Shown here piece after piece: positions 18,880 to 27,935 of a stretch of 64,000 nt of DNA (positions within the stretch are counted from its first letter, which is position 1; each line of letters opens with the position of its first letter). The stretch covers positions 231,677-295,676 of the forward strand of contig NZ_JALKBD010000003.1 in assembly GCF_023015905.1 (NCBI RefSeq). The letters are read 5' to 3'. Both the position numbers and the translations under genes were made by a program. The notes below the pieces were generated by a model, which did no database searches, had not been told where the DNA came from, and was given only the letters and a program-made list of their open reading frames with translations. The DNA is from Arenibacter sp. F20364. GTDB lineage: Bacteria; Bacteroidota; Bacteroidia; Flavobacteriales; Flavobacteriaceae.

Positions 18880-19598
18880 ATAAGACTGTCCAAGTCCTTA
18901 ACGGCCACGAATCGCTCCGTGGTAAAGCCTTCTGCATAGGATATTCCTACCATTCGTCCCAGGTCCCTTGACCTATAAACCACACTATCTATAAAGTTTT
19001 TACTACTAATAGGCGTTTCCGGCTCTTTACTTTTAGGGTCGTAAAATTGGGAACTATAGGCCATAATGGCCTTAACTTTAGTATCAATAAAATCGGACAC
19101 ATCCACAACAAAGTCAGGTTCTAGATTTTTCCATTGTATGTAATGATGAACCAATTTGGGCCTCCAAGCTTCCTGCCACTTTTCCTCCCCATCAATTTTG
19201 GTATCAATTTTTATTAGGCCGCTTAAAAAACATGCATCACTAACTAGCTTGCTGCCTTTGGCGTGATCAATATGCCTATCCTCAATGGCATTGCACAATA
19301 CCGTCTCGGGCCTATACTTCCTGATCATTTTTATTATTTCCAACTGATGCTTCCTATCGTTGGTGAAAAATCCATCGGCAAATTCGAGGTTTTCACGGAC
19401 TGCCACACCCAAAATTTTAGCAGCATCCGCCGCCTCTCTATCCCGTATTTCAGCAGAACCGCGTGTACCCAATTCTCCACGGGTCAAATCCACTATTCCT
19501 ACTTTCTTGCCATTGGCCACTTCCTTAGCTATGGTAGCCCCTGCTCCCAATTCTGCGTCATCCGGGTGCGCACCGAATACTAATATGTCTAATTTCAT
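18876..19598 (-). CDS. bshB1: Bacillithiol biosynthesis deacetylase BshB1
   Basis: This 240-residue PIG-L/LmbE-type zinc deacetylase would remove the acetyl group from GlcNAc-malate, the second step of bacillithiol synthesis. The zinc motif HPDD (11-14) begins GAHPDDAELGAG. TRGELGTRG and the NAIEDRHIDHAKG motif, with further metal ligands, match BshB1 rather than other PIG-L branches. Length is typical. The gene converges on the TPR kinase with stop codons overlapping by 3-4 bases. The other bsh genes are not in this window. A low-thiol oxidative-stress role is inferred from the family. Confidence 0.93.
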   Translation of the reverse strand: MKLDILVFGAHPDDAELGAGATIAKEVANGKKVGIVDLTRGELGTRGSAEIRDREAADAAKILGVAVRENLEFADGFFTNDRKHQLEIIKMIRKYRPETVLCNAIEDRHIDHAKGSKLVSDACFLSGLIKIDTKIDGEEKWQEAWRPKLVHHYIQWKNLEPDFVVDVSDFIDTKVKAIMAYSSQFYDPKSKEPETPISSKNFIDSVVYRSRDLGRMVGISYAEGFTTERFVAVKDLDSLI

Positions 19599-19700
19599 TT
19601 AATCTTTGTCTGCTTTGTTCTTGAAAGCTTTCACATTAGCTTCCTAAAACTTCAATTTTATTAATAGTATGCTCTCCCCACTGTTGTTGCCAACTTGAAT

Positions 19701-20873
19701 CTAGATGGCCAAATCCTTTATTTTCCTAACTTTTTCCATGGCTTGTTCAATATCCTCAATTAAATCCTCTGTTTCTTCAATACCGACAGAGAATCGTATC
19801 AACCCATCTGCAATTCCCTGCCGCTTTCGCTCTTCTGCACTTAAAAGGGAATGTGAAGTTAAGGTTGGGGAAAGCACCGTACTTTCCACCCCCGCCAAAC
19901 TCATGGCAGGTTTTATCAATTTTAAGGATTTTTGAAATTTTGAAGCGTTAAAATCAGCTTTTAACTCAAAAGAAAGCATCCCTCCAAAACCTTTCATTTG
20001 CCTTTTGGCTACATCGTGATCTGGATGGGAAGGTAGGCCAGGATAATATACGGCAGCTATATCTTTGTGGTCATAAAGGTATTTGGCCATGCGCTGTGCA
20101 TTTTCATTTTGAGCCCTAACCCTTATCCCCATTGTTTTTATACTTCTTTCCAATAACCAAACAGTGTAATCACTAAGACTACCTCCAAGATTTTTAGCCA
20201 ATTGGAATATGCGCATCATATTCTCTTTGGTGGAAGCTACCGCACCTGCACAAATGTCGGAGTGTCCACCCATATATTTTGTGGCGCTATGAATCACCAC
20301 ATCTATCCCAAAATCAACGGGGTTTTGATTCACAGGGCTCGCAAACGTATTGTCGATCATGGAGACAAGATCATGTTTTTTGGAAATATCGGCAACCATC
20401 TTTAAATCCGTAATGTTCAATAGTGGGTTCGATGGCGTTTCAATATAAATAACTTTGGTGTTTTCTTGAACTTTTGCCTCAAAATCCTCTGCCCGAAAAC
20501 CATCGGTAAAGGAGTAGGAAATCCCAAATTTTTCAAATTCCTCGACCACCAAATTATAGGTACCGCCATATATAATCTTCTGCAAGACTATATGGTCTCC
20601 GGCCTTTAAAAAGGCCAGTAAAGAAGTACTGATGGCAGCCATGCCACTTCCAAAAATCAATGCCTCTTCGGCATGCTCCAAAGCGGCTATCTTTTTGGCC
20701 AATGCCACTTGATTGGGAGTGTTAAAATATCTAGGGTAACGTTTTACATCAATATCTTCAAAGGCATAAGCAGTCCCCATGTACAAGGGGGAAATGGCAC
20801 CTTTATATTCCTTATCCTCCAATTGCCCGAAATGGGTACAAATGGTATTGAAGCCTTGTTTTTGTTGTTTCAT
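19701..20873 (-). CDS. PLP-dependent trans-sulfuration enzyme (cystathionine gamma-synthase / methionine gamma-lyase type)
   Basis: This 390-residue Cys/Met metabolism PLP enzyme has PLP-binding Lys199 in SATKYMGGHSD, the cofactor-contacting Asp174 in IDNTFASP, GSGMAA (75-80) and the C-terminal SVGIEETEDLIEDIEQA. The family includes cystathionine gamma-synthase, cystathionine gamma-lyase, methionine gamma-lyase and O-acylhomoserine sulfhydrylase, and sequence alone does not separate these here. Neighbours give no pathway context. A -7 element (CAAAAATA on plus, 20917-20924) lies about 44 bases upstream. Confidence 0.9.
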   Translation of the reverse strand: MKQQKQGFNTICTHFGQLEDKEYKGAISPLYMGTAYAFEDIDVKRYPRYFNTPNQVALAKKIAALEHAEEALIFGSGMAAISTSLLAFLKAGDHIVLQKIIYGGTYNLVVEEFEKFGISYSFTDGFRAEDFEAKVQENTKVIYIETPSNPLLNITDLKMVADISKKHDLVSMIDNTFASPVNQNPVDFGIDVVIHSATKYMGGHSDICAGAVASTKENMMRIFQLAKNLGGSLSDYTVWLLERSIKTMGIRVRAQNENAQRMAKYLYDHKDIAAVYYPGLPSHPDHDVAKRQMKGFGGMLSFELKADFNASKFQKSLKLIKPAMSLAGVESTVLSPTLTSHSLLSAEERKRQGIADGLIRFSVGIEETEDLIEDIEQAMEKVRKIKDLAI

Positions 20874-20916
20874 TCTATCATTTTTTATTGATATTGAATT
20901 ATGGTGTATAAAGTTA

Positions 20917-20924
20917 CAAAAATA
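20917..20924 (-). promoter_or_regulatory. Candidate -7 element (TATTTTTG) of the trans-sulfuration gene
   Basis: On the minus strand TATTTTTG fits TAnnTTTG and lies 44 bases before the start. No TTTG was found at the expected -33 position. Confidence 0.45.
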
Positions 20925-21059
20925 GCTTAAACACTACTTGTCGCACTTCTACCATTTCAAACCAAAAGACTCCATTTACATCACTTCTAAAGGTGTACTA
21001 ACCAATATCAATTTTTAATATTGAATTATGGGATATTGACAAGAACCATAAATAACCTA

Positions 21060-24000
21060 TTACTTGGCATAGAATTTTTTATTGCGCCAATAACTTACAC
21101 CCCCCAAAACCAGTACACCAAAGACGGTGTAATAAATAAAGGTGGGGGTAATAACTTGGGCACCACTGGCATAACTGTGCAGGCCTACCAAATAAAAATT
21201 GACACCAAAATAGGTCATCATAATACTTCCGAAGGCAACCACACTGAGAAAATTAAACATCCACTTACCACGTAAACCGGGAATCAATCTGGTATGGACT
21301 ACGAAAGCATAGATCATAATAGAGATCAGGGCCCAAGTTTCTTTAGGATCCCATCCCCAATAACGTCCCCAACTTTCATTGGCCCATTGGCCTCCCAAGA
21401 AATTACCAATCGTCAACATTACCAAGCCAACCGTTAAGGACAGCTCATTGATAATGGTGAGTTCCTTTATATTAATATCCATTTTTTCCTTGTTCTTGCT
21501 GTTGGTCATAATAATCAACAACAGACTCACCACACCCAAGATCATTCCCACAGTCAAGGGACCATAACTACCCACTATGACCGCCACATGGATCATTAAC
21601 CAGTAACTATCCAGAACAGGTACTAGATTTGCTATAGAGGGGTCTACCCAGCTCTGATGGGCAATCCACAGCAACATAGCGGTAACAAAGGTAGATGCCG
21701 CCACTGTCATATCGCTCTTCTTACTGAACAATAGCCCCATACCCAGAGTTGCCCAGGAAACATAAAGAATACTTTCATAGGCATCGCTCCATGGCGCATG
21801 TCCGGAAATATACCACCGCATTGCCAATCCAAGGGTGTGCAGCACAAAAAATACATAAATTAACACCTTGATGCCGGCAATACTAACCCTAAGTGCCTTT
21901 CTATCCTTGATAATTTGAACTACAAGGAGAACAAACATCAATAAACCTACAAGGGCATAATACTTATAAAGCTTATTATATAAATCTACCTTGTTGTAAA
22001 ATACTTCTGCTTTAATTTTGTTATCCGACGGCAATACCTCGCTACCGTGATTTTCTTGATTCTTTTTAAAGGCGGCCAACAATTTATCGGCCTCGGAATA
22101 GTCGCCATTTCTAACAGCTTTTTCAAGGCTCATCAAGTAAAAGGGAACGGCATTTTTTATAAAATTGGCATAAAGGGAATCCGATACCTGGAATTGTCCC
22201 GCCCTATATTCAACTGCCGAGATCCATTTGTTGTTTTCATCATTGAGCAATGGGAATATCTTAACAATTTTTCCTCCCAATGCCTGATCCAAAAGTACCA
22301 ATCGTTCGTCCAAAGCTTTAAAATCTTTCTGAAATTGATTGGGGGTATTGGTGGCGTAGGCCTCCCTAAGATAAGGCGTTAATTTGTACTCCCCTTTTTC
22401 GTTGAAAAAATCAGTTGCCTTAATGTACTTTCTGGCGTGTTCTACACCCAAAATTTTACGAATACTGTCATTGTCCCCTTTCTTGTCCAAGGCAATAAAT
22501 TCGGCATTATACCAGGCCGCAGGATTTAACATCATGGAAAGGAAGACTTGATCGGAGTTAAAGTCGGAATACTTGTCCTTGAGACTTAATTTTCTTAACA
22601 GTTCCGAAGAAAATGTGTTTATGGGTTTCATACGCCCTCCGGCATCCTGAACGACCAATTCAGAAAATTTGGCCGCATGTTCTTTGGAAGGAGTTATTAT
22701 ATGTAAAAGGGAATCTATCTGCTCCGCTGTAGGAGTATTATCGTGTGCATGCCCATCTATCTCCGTATTTTCTTGCGCCAACATACTTAAACTGCTCCCC
22801 AGAATAAATATCACGGCCAACTTCGCTCTTTTATTCTTTAGTTTCTCCAAGGAAGCACCCAAACTTTTAAACCTTGTCTTACCAAAAAACATAATACCCA
22901 TAAGTCCGGCATACAATAGGAAATAACCAATATAGGTTATCCAGGTGCCCCAAAAATCGTGGTTTACGGATAATACGGTACCCTTTTCATCTGGGTGAAA
23001 ACTGGCTTGAAAAAAGCGATACCCTTGGTGATCCAAAATATGGTTCATGTAAATATCATAATCAAAAGGACGTTCGTCCTCAATAGTAACCTTACTCATA
23101 AAGGAAGCATAACTGTTCTCGGTTCCAGGATGTTTTTCGGCTATGAAATCGTTCAATTTAATTCCGAAAGGCAAGGTATACACCTTGGAGCCATAGGACA
23201 GGTTAAAATCTAAGCCTCCCACATTAATTTCCCCAGAAAAATTGGCCATCCCTTTTGCACCCAATAATTTTTTCTGTACCGTTTCACCATTACTACTGAT
23301 GTCCACTATTAAGGCGTCCTGATCGTTTTCCGTCTTTTCATTTTCCGGTATGGCGATTACTCCATATGATCCCCTAATAACCGGCTCTGGAATTACAAAT
23401 TGCATCCCCGCAGTAGTGTATAAGGATCTAAGCTGTAATGTTTGTAGGCTATCCTTTACCAGTTCTCCCTGCAATTGATCGGCCATTCTCATAAACTGTC
23501 CTTCGAAGGGCGACTTTATCTCATAATTACCTTCAGTTTCAAGAATATTGATAGCTCCATCGGTCATGTTGTTCAAGGCAAACAATACGTTGTGAATACT
23601 GGTAACCTCTCCGCTTTCCAAATAATGTTCGTGACGCTGTCCATCCCCGGCTTCCACAATTTTTAAATATTCTTTCCCATTGGCATCTTCGACCAAGCCT
23701 TCCTTTGCCCCATCAATAAAGCCAGCATAGGATATGGTAAACGGCTGTCCGTTAAAATCTGAATTCCAAGGCAAATTGGATTTAATAGCTTCAGCGGTAA
23801 CCAAGATATCGTCCTCTAAAATTTTACGTTTGGGCTCATTGTTTATTTCCCCATCCACATAAACCGTTAGATAGGTCTTGTCCGAATAGAAAACATTTTC
23901 CGTATTTCCTTCCCTTATGGGCATCATTCCTTCAAAGCTAATGTATCGGGTAACAAATGCCCCAAGAATAATTAATATCCAAGAAAGGTGTAATATCAAT

Positions 24001-24236
24001 ATTGCCCATTTTTCCTTTTTTAAAAGGTTGTAACGAGCAATATTACCAACGAAATTGATAACAAAAAATACCATGATAGCCTCGAACCAAGTGGTATTAT
24101 ATATCCAAATTCTGGCCGTCTCCGTGCTATACCAACTTTCGATAAAAGTACCAAAGGCCATGGCAGTAGCAAATACGATGAATAAAACGGCAGTTAATCG
24201 TGTAGAAAAGAAGATCTTTTTAATGAGTTCAATCAT
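21060..24236 (-). CDS. ccsBA: ResB-CcsA fusion, cytochrome c maturation (system II)
   Basis: This 1058-residue membrane protein would export and attach haem to apocytochromes c. The N-terminal part has ResB/CcsB-like helices (about 12-30, 48-65 and 75-97), then a long periplasmic domain to about 430 and another helix (about 435-455). A second soluble segment (about 490-745) is followed by the CcsA part with at least eight helices. The haem-handling WWD-type motif appears as WGWDPKETWALI (960-971), with histidines in the flanking loops (HVAVIVGSYGPLT, VHTRLIPG). Fused CcsBA proteins are normal for Bacteroidota. It is monocistronic here; a -7 element lies about 30 bases upstream. Confidence 0.93.
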   Translation of the reverse strand: MIELIKKIFFSTRLTAVLFIVFATAMAFGTFIESWYSTETARIWIYNTTWFEAIMVFFVINFVGNIARYNLLKKEKWAILILHLSWILIILGAFVTRYISFEGMMPIREGNTENVFYSDKTYLTVYVDGEINNEPKRKILEDDILVTAEAIKSNLPWNSDFNGQPFTISYAGFIDGAKEGLVEDANGKEYLKIVEAGDGQRHEHYLESGEVTSIHNVLFALNNMTDGAINILETEGNYEIKSPFEGQFMRMADQLQGELVKDSLQTLQLRSLYTTAGMQFVIPEPVIRGSYGVIAIPENEKTENDQDALIVDISSNGETVQKKLLGAKGMANFSGEINVGGLDFNLSYGSKVYTLPFGIKLNDFIAEKHPGTENSYASFMSKVTIEDERPFDYDIYMNHILDHQGYRFFQASFHPDEKGTVLSVNHDFWGTWITYIGYFLLYAGLMGIMFFGKTRFKSLGASLEKLKNKRAKLAVIFILGSSLSMLAQENTEIDGHAHDNTPTAEQIDSLLHIITPSKEHAAKFSELVVQDAGGRMKPINTFSSELLRKLSLKDKYSDFNSDQVFLSMMLNPAAWYNAEFIALDKKGDNDSIRKILGVEHARKYIKATDFFNEKGEYKLTPYLREAYATNTPNQFQKDFKALDERLVLLDQALGGKIVKIFPLLNDENNKWISAVEYRAGQFQVSDSLYANFIKNAVPFYLMSLEKAVRNGDYSEADKLLAAFKKNQENHGSEVLPSDNKIKAEVFYNKVDLYNKLYKYYALVGLLMFVLLVVQIIKDRKALRVSIAGIKVLIYVFFVLHTLGLAMRWYISGHAPWSDAYESILYVSWATLGMGLLFSKKSDMTVAASTFVTAMLLWIAHQSWVDPSIANLVPVLDSYWLMIHVAVIVGSYGPLTVGMILGVVSLLLIIMTNSKNKEKMDINIKELTIINELSLTVGLVMLTIGNFLGGQWANESWGRYWGWDPKETWALISIMIYAFVVHTRLIPGLRGKWMFNFLSVVAFGSIMMTYFGVNFYLVGLHSYASGAQVITPTFIYYTVFGVLVLGGVSYWRNKKFYAK

Positions 24237-24265
24237 TTTGGCAAGAAAGGTTTGATTTTAGCATG

Positions 24266-24273
24266 CAAAAATA
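24266..24273 (-). promoter_or_regulatory. Candidate -7 element (TATTTTTG) of the ccsBA gene
   Basis: On the minus strand TATTTTTG followed by GCATGC fits TAnnTTTG and lies 30 bases before the start codon. The -33 element is not evident. Confidence 0.5.
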
Positions 24274-24439
24274 CATTTTTATAAGTGTTTAATTATTAAA
24301 TCTTTTGTTAATTGAATAAACCCCATTATTAAAATTGAGAAGACATCAAACAACTAATTTCCTTTTTTTTAAACATCTAACTTGGGATCAGATAATTAAA
24401 AACTTATCGTACAGCATCCCATAATTTTGATTTAATAAT

Positions 24440-24447
24440 TACTTTTG
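24440..24447 (+). promoter_or_regulatory. Possible -7 element (TACTTTTG) directly before the DUF2520 gene
   Basis: TACTTTTG fits TAnnTTTG and ends 3 bases before the ATG at 24451. If used, transcription would start at or just after the start codon and the message would be leaderless. There is no -33 TTTG at 19-21 bases, so confidence is low. Confidence 0.3.
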
Positions 24448-24450
24448 ATT

Positions 24451-25215
24451 ATGATTTCTATTGTTTTGTTGGGAACTGGCAATGTCGCCAAGCATTTATT
24501 CAATGCCTTTGGGCGAATCCGTGAAGTAAACATTTTACAAGTACTTGGTCGAGATGAAGATCACCTCTCCTATTTTAAGGAGAAGGTTGCCACTGCTAGT
24601 GATTTTACCAAAATTATGGATTCAGATATATATATAATTGCAGTGAGTGATGATGCCATTTCCAAGGTAGCGCCATTCCTGCAGCAGAAAAAAGGTTTAG
24701 TGGCACATACTTCAGGAAGTGTTCCCTTAAAATCTCTTGGGAGGCAGAAAAGTAGGGGGGTTTTTTATCCACTACAAAGTTTTAGCGAGGGTAGGACGAT
24801 CGATTTTAAAAAAGTGCCGATCTGTATCGAGGCTGAAGATAAAAACGATTTGGCACTCTTAAAGAAATTGGCGCAATTCCTATCCTTAGAGGTTCACGAG
24901 ATTTCATCCGACCAAAGAAAATCGTTGCATTTGGCAGCGGTATTCGTGAATAATTTTACCAATTATTTATTTACGATAGGTCACAATATTTGCAAGGATA
25001 ATAATTTACCATTCAGCATTTTAACCCCTTTGATAAAGGAAACTGTAAATAAATTGGACTATTTACCACCTGACGATGCCCAAACCGGACCGGCTAAAAG
25101 AAATGATGCCAAGACCATGGAAAGGCATATAAATCAGCTAAATAATAAAAATTATCAGGATATTTACAGCTTGTTAAGCAAATTGATAGGAGAAAAATAT
25201 GGACAAAAGTTATAA
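24451..25215 (+). CDS. Rossmann-fold / DUF2520 domain protein
   Basis: This 254-residue predicted NAD(P)-dependent oxidoreductase-like protein begins with the dinucleotide-binding fingerprint VLLGTGNVAKHL. DSDIYIIAVSDDAI and VAHTSGSVPLKSL follow, then a helical C-terminal DUF2520 domain with LHLAAVFVNNFTNYL and TGPAKRND. The family resembles 6-phosphogluconate dehydrogenase/ProC relatives, but no substrate is established. An upstream TTG at 24445 would add two residues; the ATG is preferred. It heads a tight plus-strand run with kdsC (17-base overlap), maf, a lipoprotein gene and an MscS-like gene. Confidence 0.88.
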   Translation: MISIVLLGTGNVAKHLFNAFGRIREVNILQVLGRDEDHLSYFKEKVATASDFTKIMDSDIYIIAVSDDAISKVAPFLQQKKGLVAHTSGSVPLKSLGRQKSRGVFYPLQSFSEGRTIDFKKVPICIEAEDKNDLALLKKLAQFLSLEVHEISSDQRKSLHLAAVFVNNFTNYLFTIGHNICKDNNLPFSILTPLIKETVNKLDYLPPDDAQTGPAKRNDAKTMERHINQLNNKNYQDIYSLLSKLIGEKYGQKL

Positions 25216-25726
25216 GGAACTACTACAGGATATAACCACTTTTGTATTCGATGTGGATGGGGTATTTACGGATGGTAAGATTATTATAACTTCGGATGGA
25301 GAAATGTTAAGGACCATGAACGTTCAGGATGGTTATGGCGTAAAAGTGGCTATTCAACAAGGATATAACATATGTATTATTTCCGGTGGCACCAATGAAG
25401 GCGTAAGACTCCGATTGAGGGGTTTGGGAGTTACTGACATACATATGGGGGCCCACCACAAAATAGACCCTTTTGACGAATACTTGGATATTTACAATAT
25501 CAACCCACAGCATGTACTTTATATGGGTGATGACATCCCCGATATTCCCCCAATGAGATTGGCGGGTATTCCCTGCTGTCCACAGAATGCGGTCCCGGAG
25601 GTAAAAGCCTTGGCCAAATACATCTCCCATAAACACGGAGGTGATGGCTGTGTGCGGGATGTGATAGAGCAGGTGCTGAAAGTGAGAGGACATTGGGCCG
25701 ATAATTTCAGCGCCAAGAACGATTAA
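25199..25726 (+). CDS. kdsC: 3-deoxy-D-manno-octulosonate 8-phosphate phosphatase, HAD family
   Basis: This 175-residue phosphatase would hydrolyse Kdo-8-phosphate to Kdo for lipopolysaccharide inner core. HAD motif I is FDVDGVFTDG, with Asp18 as nucleophile and Asp20 as acid/base. Motif II lies in CIISGGTNEG, and motif IV is MGDDIPDIPPM. The short C0-type, capless architecture and length match KdsC. The start lies inside the end of the upstream gene (17-base overlap, 25199-25215), implying translational coupling. Maf follows after 4 bases. Confidence 0.93.
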   Translation: MDKSYKELLQDITTFVFDVDGVFTDGKIIITSDGEMLRTMNVQDGYGVKVAIQQGYNICIISGGTNEGVRLRLRGLGVTDIHMGAHHKIDPFDEYLDIYNINPQHVLYMGDDIPDIPPMRLAGIPCCPQNAVPEVKALAKYISHKHGGDGCVRDVIEQVLKVRGHWADNFSAKND

Positions 25727-25730
25727 AAGT

Positions 25731-26318
25731 ATGGCCAACAACAAATTAAAAGAACATCAAATTATACTTGCCTCGGCATCCCCTAGAAGACAACAGTACT
25801 TGAAGGAAATGGGGTTGGATTTTAAAGTTCACCCTATACATTTGGATGAAATATATCCCGATCATTTAAAAGGGGCAGAAATCTCGGATTATTTGGCAGA
25901 ATTGAAAGCTAAAGGGTTCAATAATAAGTTGGGGGCCATGGATATACTCATAACTTCGGATACGGTGGTATGGCACAATAATAAATCTCTGGCAAAACCT
26001 GCCGATCTGCAGGAAGCATTTGCTATGCTAAAAACACTATCCAACGATTGGCATCAAGTAATAACCTCTGTTTGCTTTACAACCAAGGGTCAACAAAAAA
26101 CTGTGAATCATTGTACCAAGGTGAAATTCAAGGAATTGACCGATTGGGAAATTAAATACTATATTCAGAACTATAATCCGTTTGACAAAGCTGGGGGCTA
26201 TGGTATTCAAGATTGGATAGGACTTATTGGCATAGAAGAAATTCAGGGCTCCTATACAAACGTAGTAGGTTTACCGACCCAATTGGTATACAAAACGTTA
26301 ATGGCCATGGTGGGTTAG
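25731..26318 (+). CDS. maf: Maf family nucleotide pyrophosphatase
   Basis: This 195-residue protein hydrolyses nucleoside triphosphates to monophosphates (dTTP/UTP or modified-base specificity varies between clades). Family signatures are LASASPRRQQYL near the N-terminus, ITSDTVVW with the catalytic Asp, and DKAGGYGIQDW near 150. Length is usual. Older annotation as a septum-formation inhibitor comes from Bacillus overexpression work; the enzymatic role is better supported. It is the third gene of the kdsC run. Confidence 0.93.
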   Translation: MANNKLKEHQIILASASPRRQQYLKEMGLDFKVHPIHLDEIYPDHLKGAEISDYLAELKAKGFNNKLGAMDILITSDTVVWHNNKSLAKPADLQEAFAMLKTLSNDWHQVITSVCFTTKGQQKTVNHCTKVKFKELTDWEIKYYIQNYNPFDKAGGYGIQDWIGLIGIEEIQGSYTNVVGLPTQLVYKTLMAMVG

Positions 26319-26353
26319 GTTATTTTAAATAATTTTATGGAAATTTAATTTCT

Positions 26354-27304
26354 ATGCAAAGTCCTACTAAATTCAATTTTTTGCCATTGTTATTAGTAAT
26401 GGTTCTCTTCATTGCCTGCAAGGAAACTTCACAGAATTCTGGGAAAACTTCCTTAGCAGAAAATGAAATTAAAAATTCCGGTACAGAACCTGTAAAAACT
26501 GAGTTATCGGATGAATTCAAAAATTACTGGTATGCCGGGAAAGCAGAAATTACTTCCTACAAATTGGAACAGGCCCGCTACGGTGAACTTAGGGAAGGCA
26601 GCGCTGTACTGATCTTCGTCACCGAGCCGTTTTTGGCAGACAAACAGGTAAAGGCAGATCAATCAAACCCCAATAATATATCCGTCTTAAAACTGAATAG
26701 CACCAAAAATTTCTTAACGGGAATCTACCCCTACTCCATAATGAACAGTAGTTTTTATCCGGTAACGGACAACCAACACGCTATAAAACTCACGGCGTCT
26801 GTACAAGAATGGTGCGGTCAGGTCTATTCCCAATTGAACAATAAGGAAAAGTTTGAAATTAAATCCTTCTCCTATTTTGAGAAAGAAGGGGACCAAAACA
26901 TAGAATTGGACAAAACCCTTTTGGAAAACGAAATCTGGAACAAAATAAGGATCAACCCAAACAACCTTCCAACAGGAAGCATGAAGATTGTACCGTCCTT
27001 GGAATATATAAGACTGTCCCATAATGAATTAAAGGCATATGATGCCAATGTGGAATTAATATCAGAAGATAACTGGAATACCTACAAAATTACCTACCCG
27101 GAATTGGATCGAACCCTGGCCATTACCTTTTCCAAATCTTTTCCATATGGTATTGAGAATTGGTCAGAGAGTTACAAAAGCGGCTTTGGGGCCAAGGCCC
27201 AAATATTGACATCCAAGGCCTCCAAGTTAAAAACATTAAAAAGGGCTTATTGGCAGGAAAACAAAAATAGTGATGTATTTTTGCGCGACAGTTTAGGACT
27301 ATAA
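26354..27304 (+). CDS. Lipoprotein of unknown function, Maf-adjacent
   Basis: This 316-residue protein has a lipobox (VLFIAC, Cys at about residue 23) and no recognisable catalytic motif. The body is rich in beta-prone and aromatic residues (SYKLEQARYGELREG, EWCGQVYSQL). In related genomes this gene sits next to maf and has inherited the name septum formation inhibitor through that neighbour, which the sequence does not support. Its position between maf and an MscS channel (5-base gap to the latter) suggests an envelope role. The function is unknown. Confidence 0.82.
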   Translation: MQSPTKFNFLPLLLVMVLFIACKETSQNSGKTSLAENEIKNSGTEPVKTELSDEFKNYWYAGKAEITSYKLEQARYGELREGSAVLIFVTEPFLADKQVKADQSNPNNISVLKLNSTKNFLTGIYPYSIMNSSFYPVTDNQHAIKLTASVQEWCGQVYSQLNNKEKFEIKSFSYFEKEGDQNIELDKTLLENEIWNKIRINPNNLPTGSMKIVPSLEYIRLSHNELKAYDANVELISEDNWNTYKITYPELDRTLAITFSKSFPYGIENWSESYKSGFGAKAQILTSKASKLKTLKRAYWQENKNSDVFLRDSLGL

Positions 27305-27309
27305 TTTTT

Positions 27310-27858
27310 ATGGGAACATTTTTTTTTGAATACAAGAATCAACTTTTAGGGACTGGCATTTGTTTGTTGGTGTTATTGATTTTAAAATATCTAGGTACCA
27401 AAGCAATAAAGAAAGTAGGTAAAATAAGTGACATAAACGAAGTTCGCACTCGTTTGATCATAAAATACTCTACCATTGGCCTTACCACTTTTGGAATAGT
27501 AGCCCTAATATTGATTTGGGGGGTAGACATTAAGGAAATAGGATTGGTATTTTCCTCTGTTTTTGCCGTAATTGGAGTTGCCCTTTTTGCCCAATGGTCA
27601 ATTTTGAGCAATATTACTGCCGGGGTTATATTGTTTTTTTCTTTTCCTTTTAAAATTGGGGATAAAATAAAGATTATGGACAAGGAAATCGAGTTACCCG
27701 ATGAAGTATATCTCATAGAGGATATTAGGGCCTTTCATATCCATCTAAGAAGGAGAAATGGCGAGCTATTTACCTATCCAAATAATATGATGCTGATGAA
27801 GGCAGTTGCCTTGGCACAAACCTACGAGGATTCCCTAGAAAACAGCGATGCCCTATAA
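27310..27858 (+). CDS. Small MscS-type mechanosensitive channel protein
   Basis: This 182-residue protein has three predicted membrane helices (about 10-27, 46-66 and 77-110). The MscS beta domain follows: AQWSILSNITAGVILF marks the pore-lining helix end, and FPFKIGDKIKIMD the start of the beta domain. It lacks most of the C-terminal alpha-beta cage found in full MscS, so it is a minimal member. It would form a tension-gated channel in the inner membrane, giving osmotic protection. It is the last gene of the run starting at 24451. Confidence 0.87.
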   Translation: MGTFFFEYKNQLLGTGICLLVLLILKYLGTKAIKKVGKISDINEVRTRLIIKYSTIGLTTFGIVALILIWGVDIKEIGLVFSSVFAVIGVALFAQWSILSNITAGVILFFSFPFKIGDKIKIMDKEIELPDEVYLIEDIRAFHIHLRRRNGELFTYPNNMMLMKAVALAQTYEDSLENSDAL

Positions 27859-27904
27859 GTTGTTAAAGTAGTTGTAAAAATTACGGTTGCGGATTTTATA
27901 TTTT

Positions 27905-27912
27905 TATATTTG
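27905..27912 (+). promoter_or_regulatory. Candidate -7 element (TATATTTG) of the PIG-L / symporter unit
   Basis: TATATTTG is an exact match to TAnnTTTG and lies 24 bases before the PIG-L start. A TTG 15 bases further upstream is too close to be an ideal -33. Confidence 0.55.
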
Positions 27913-27935
27913 GGCACCAACTAAAACAATTTTAT

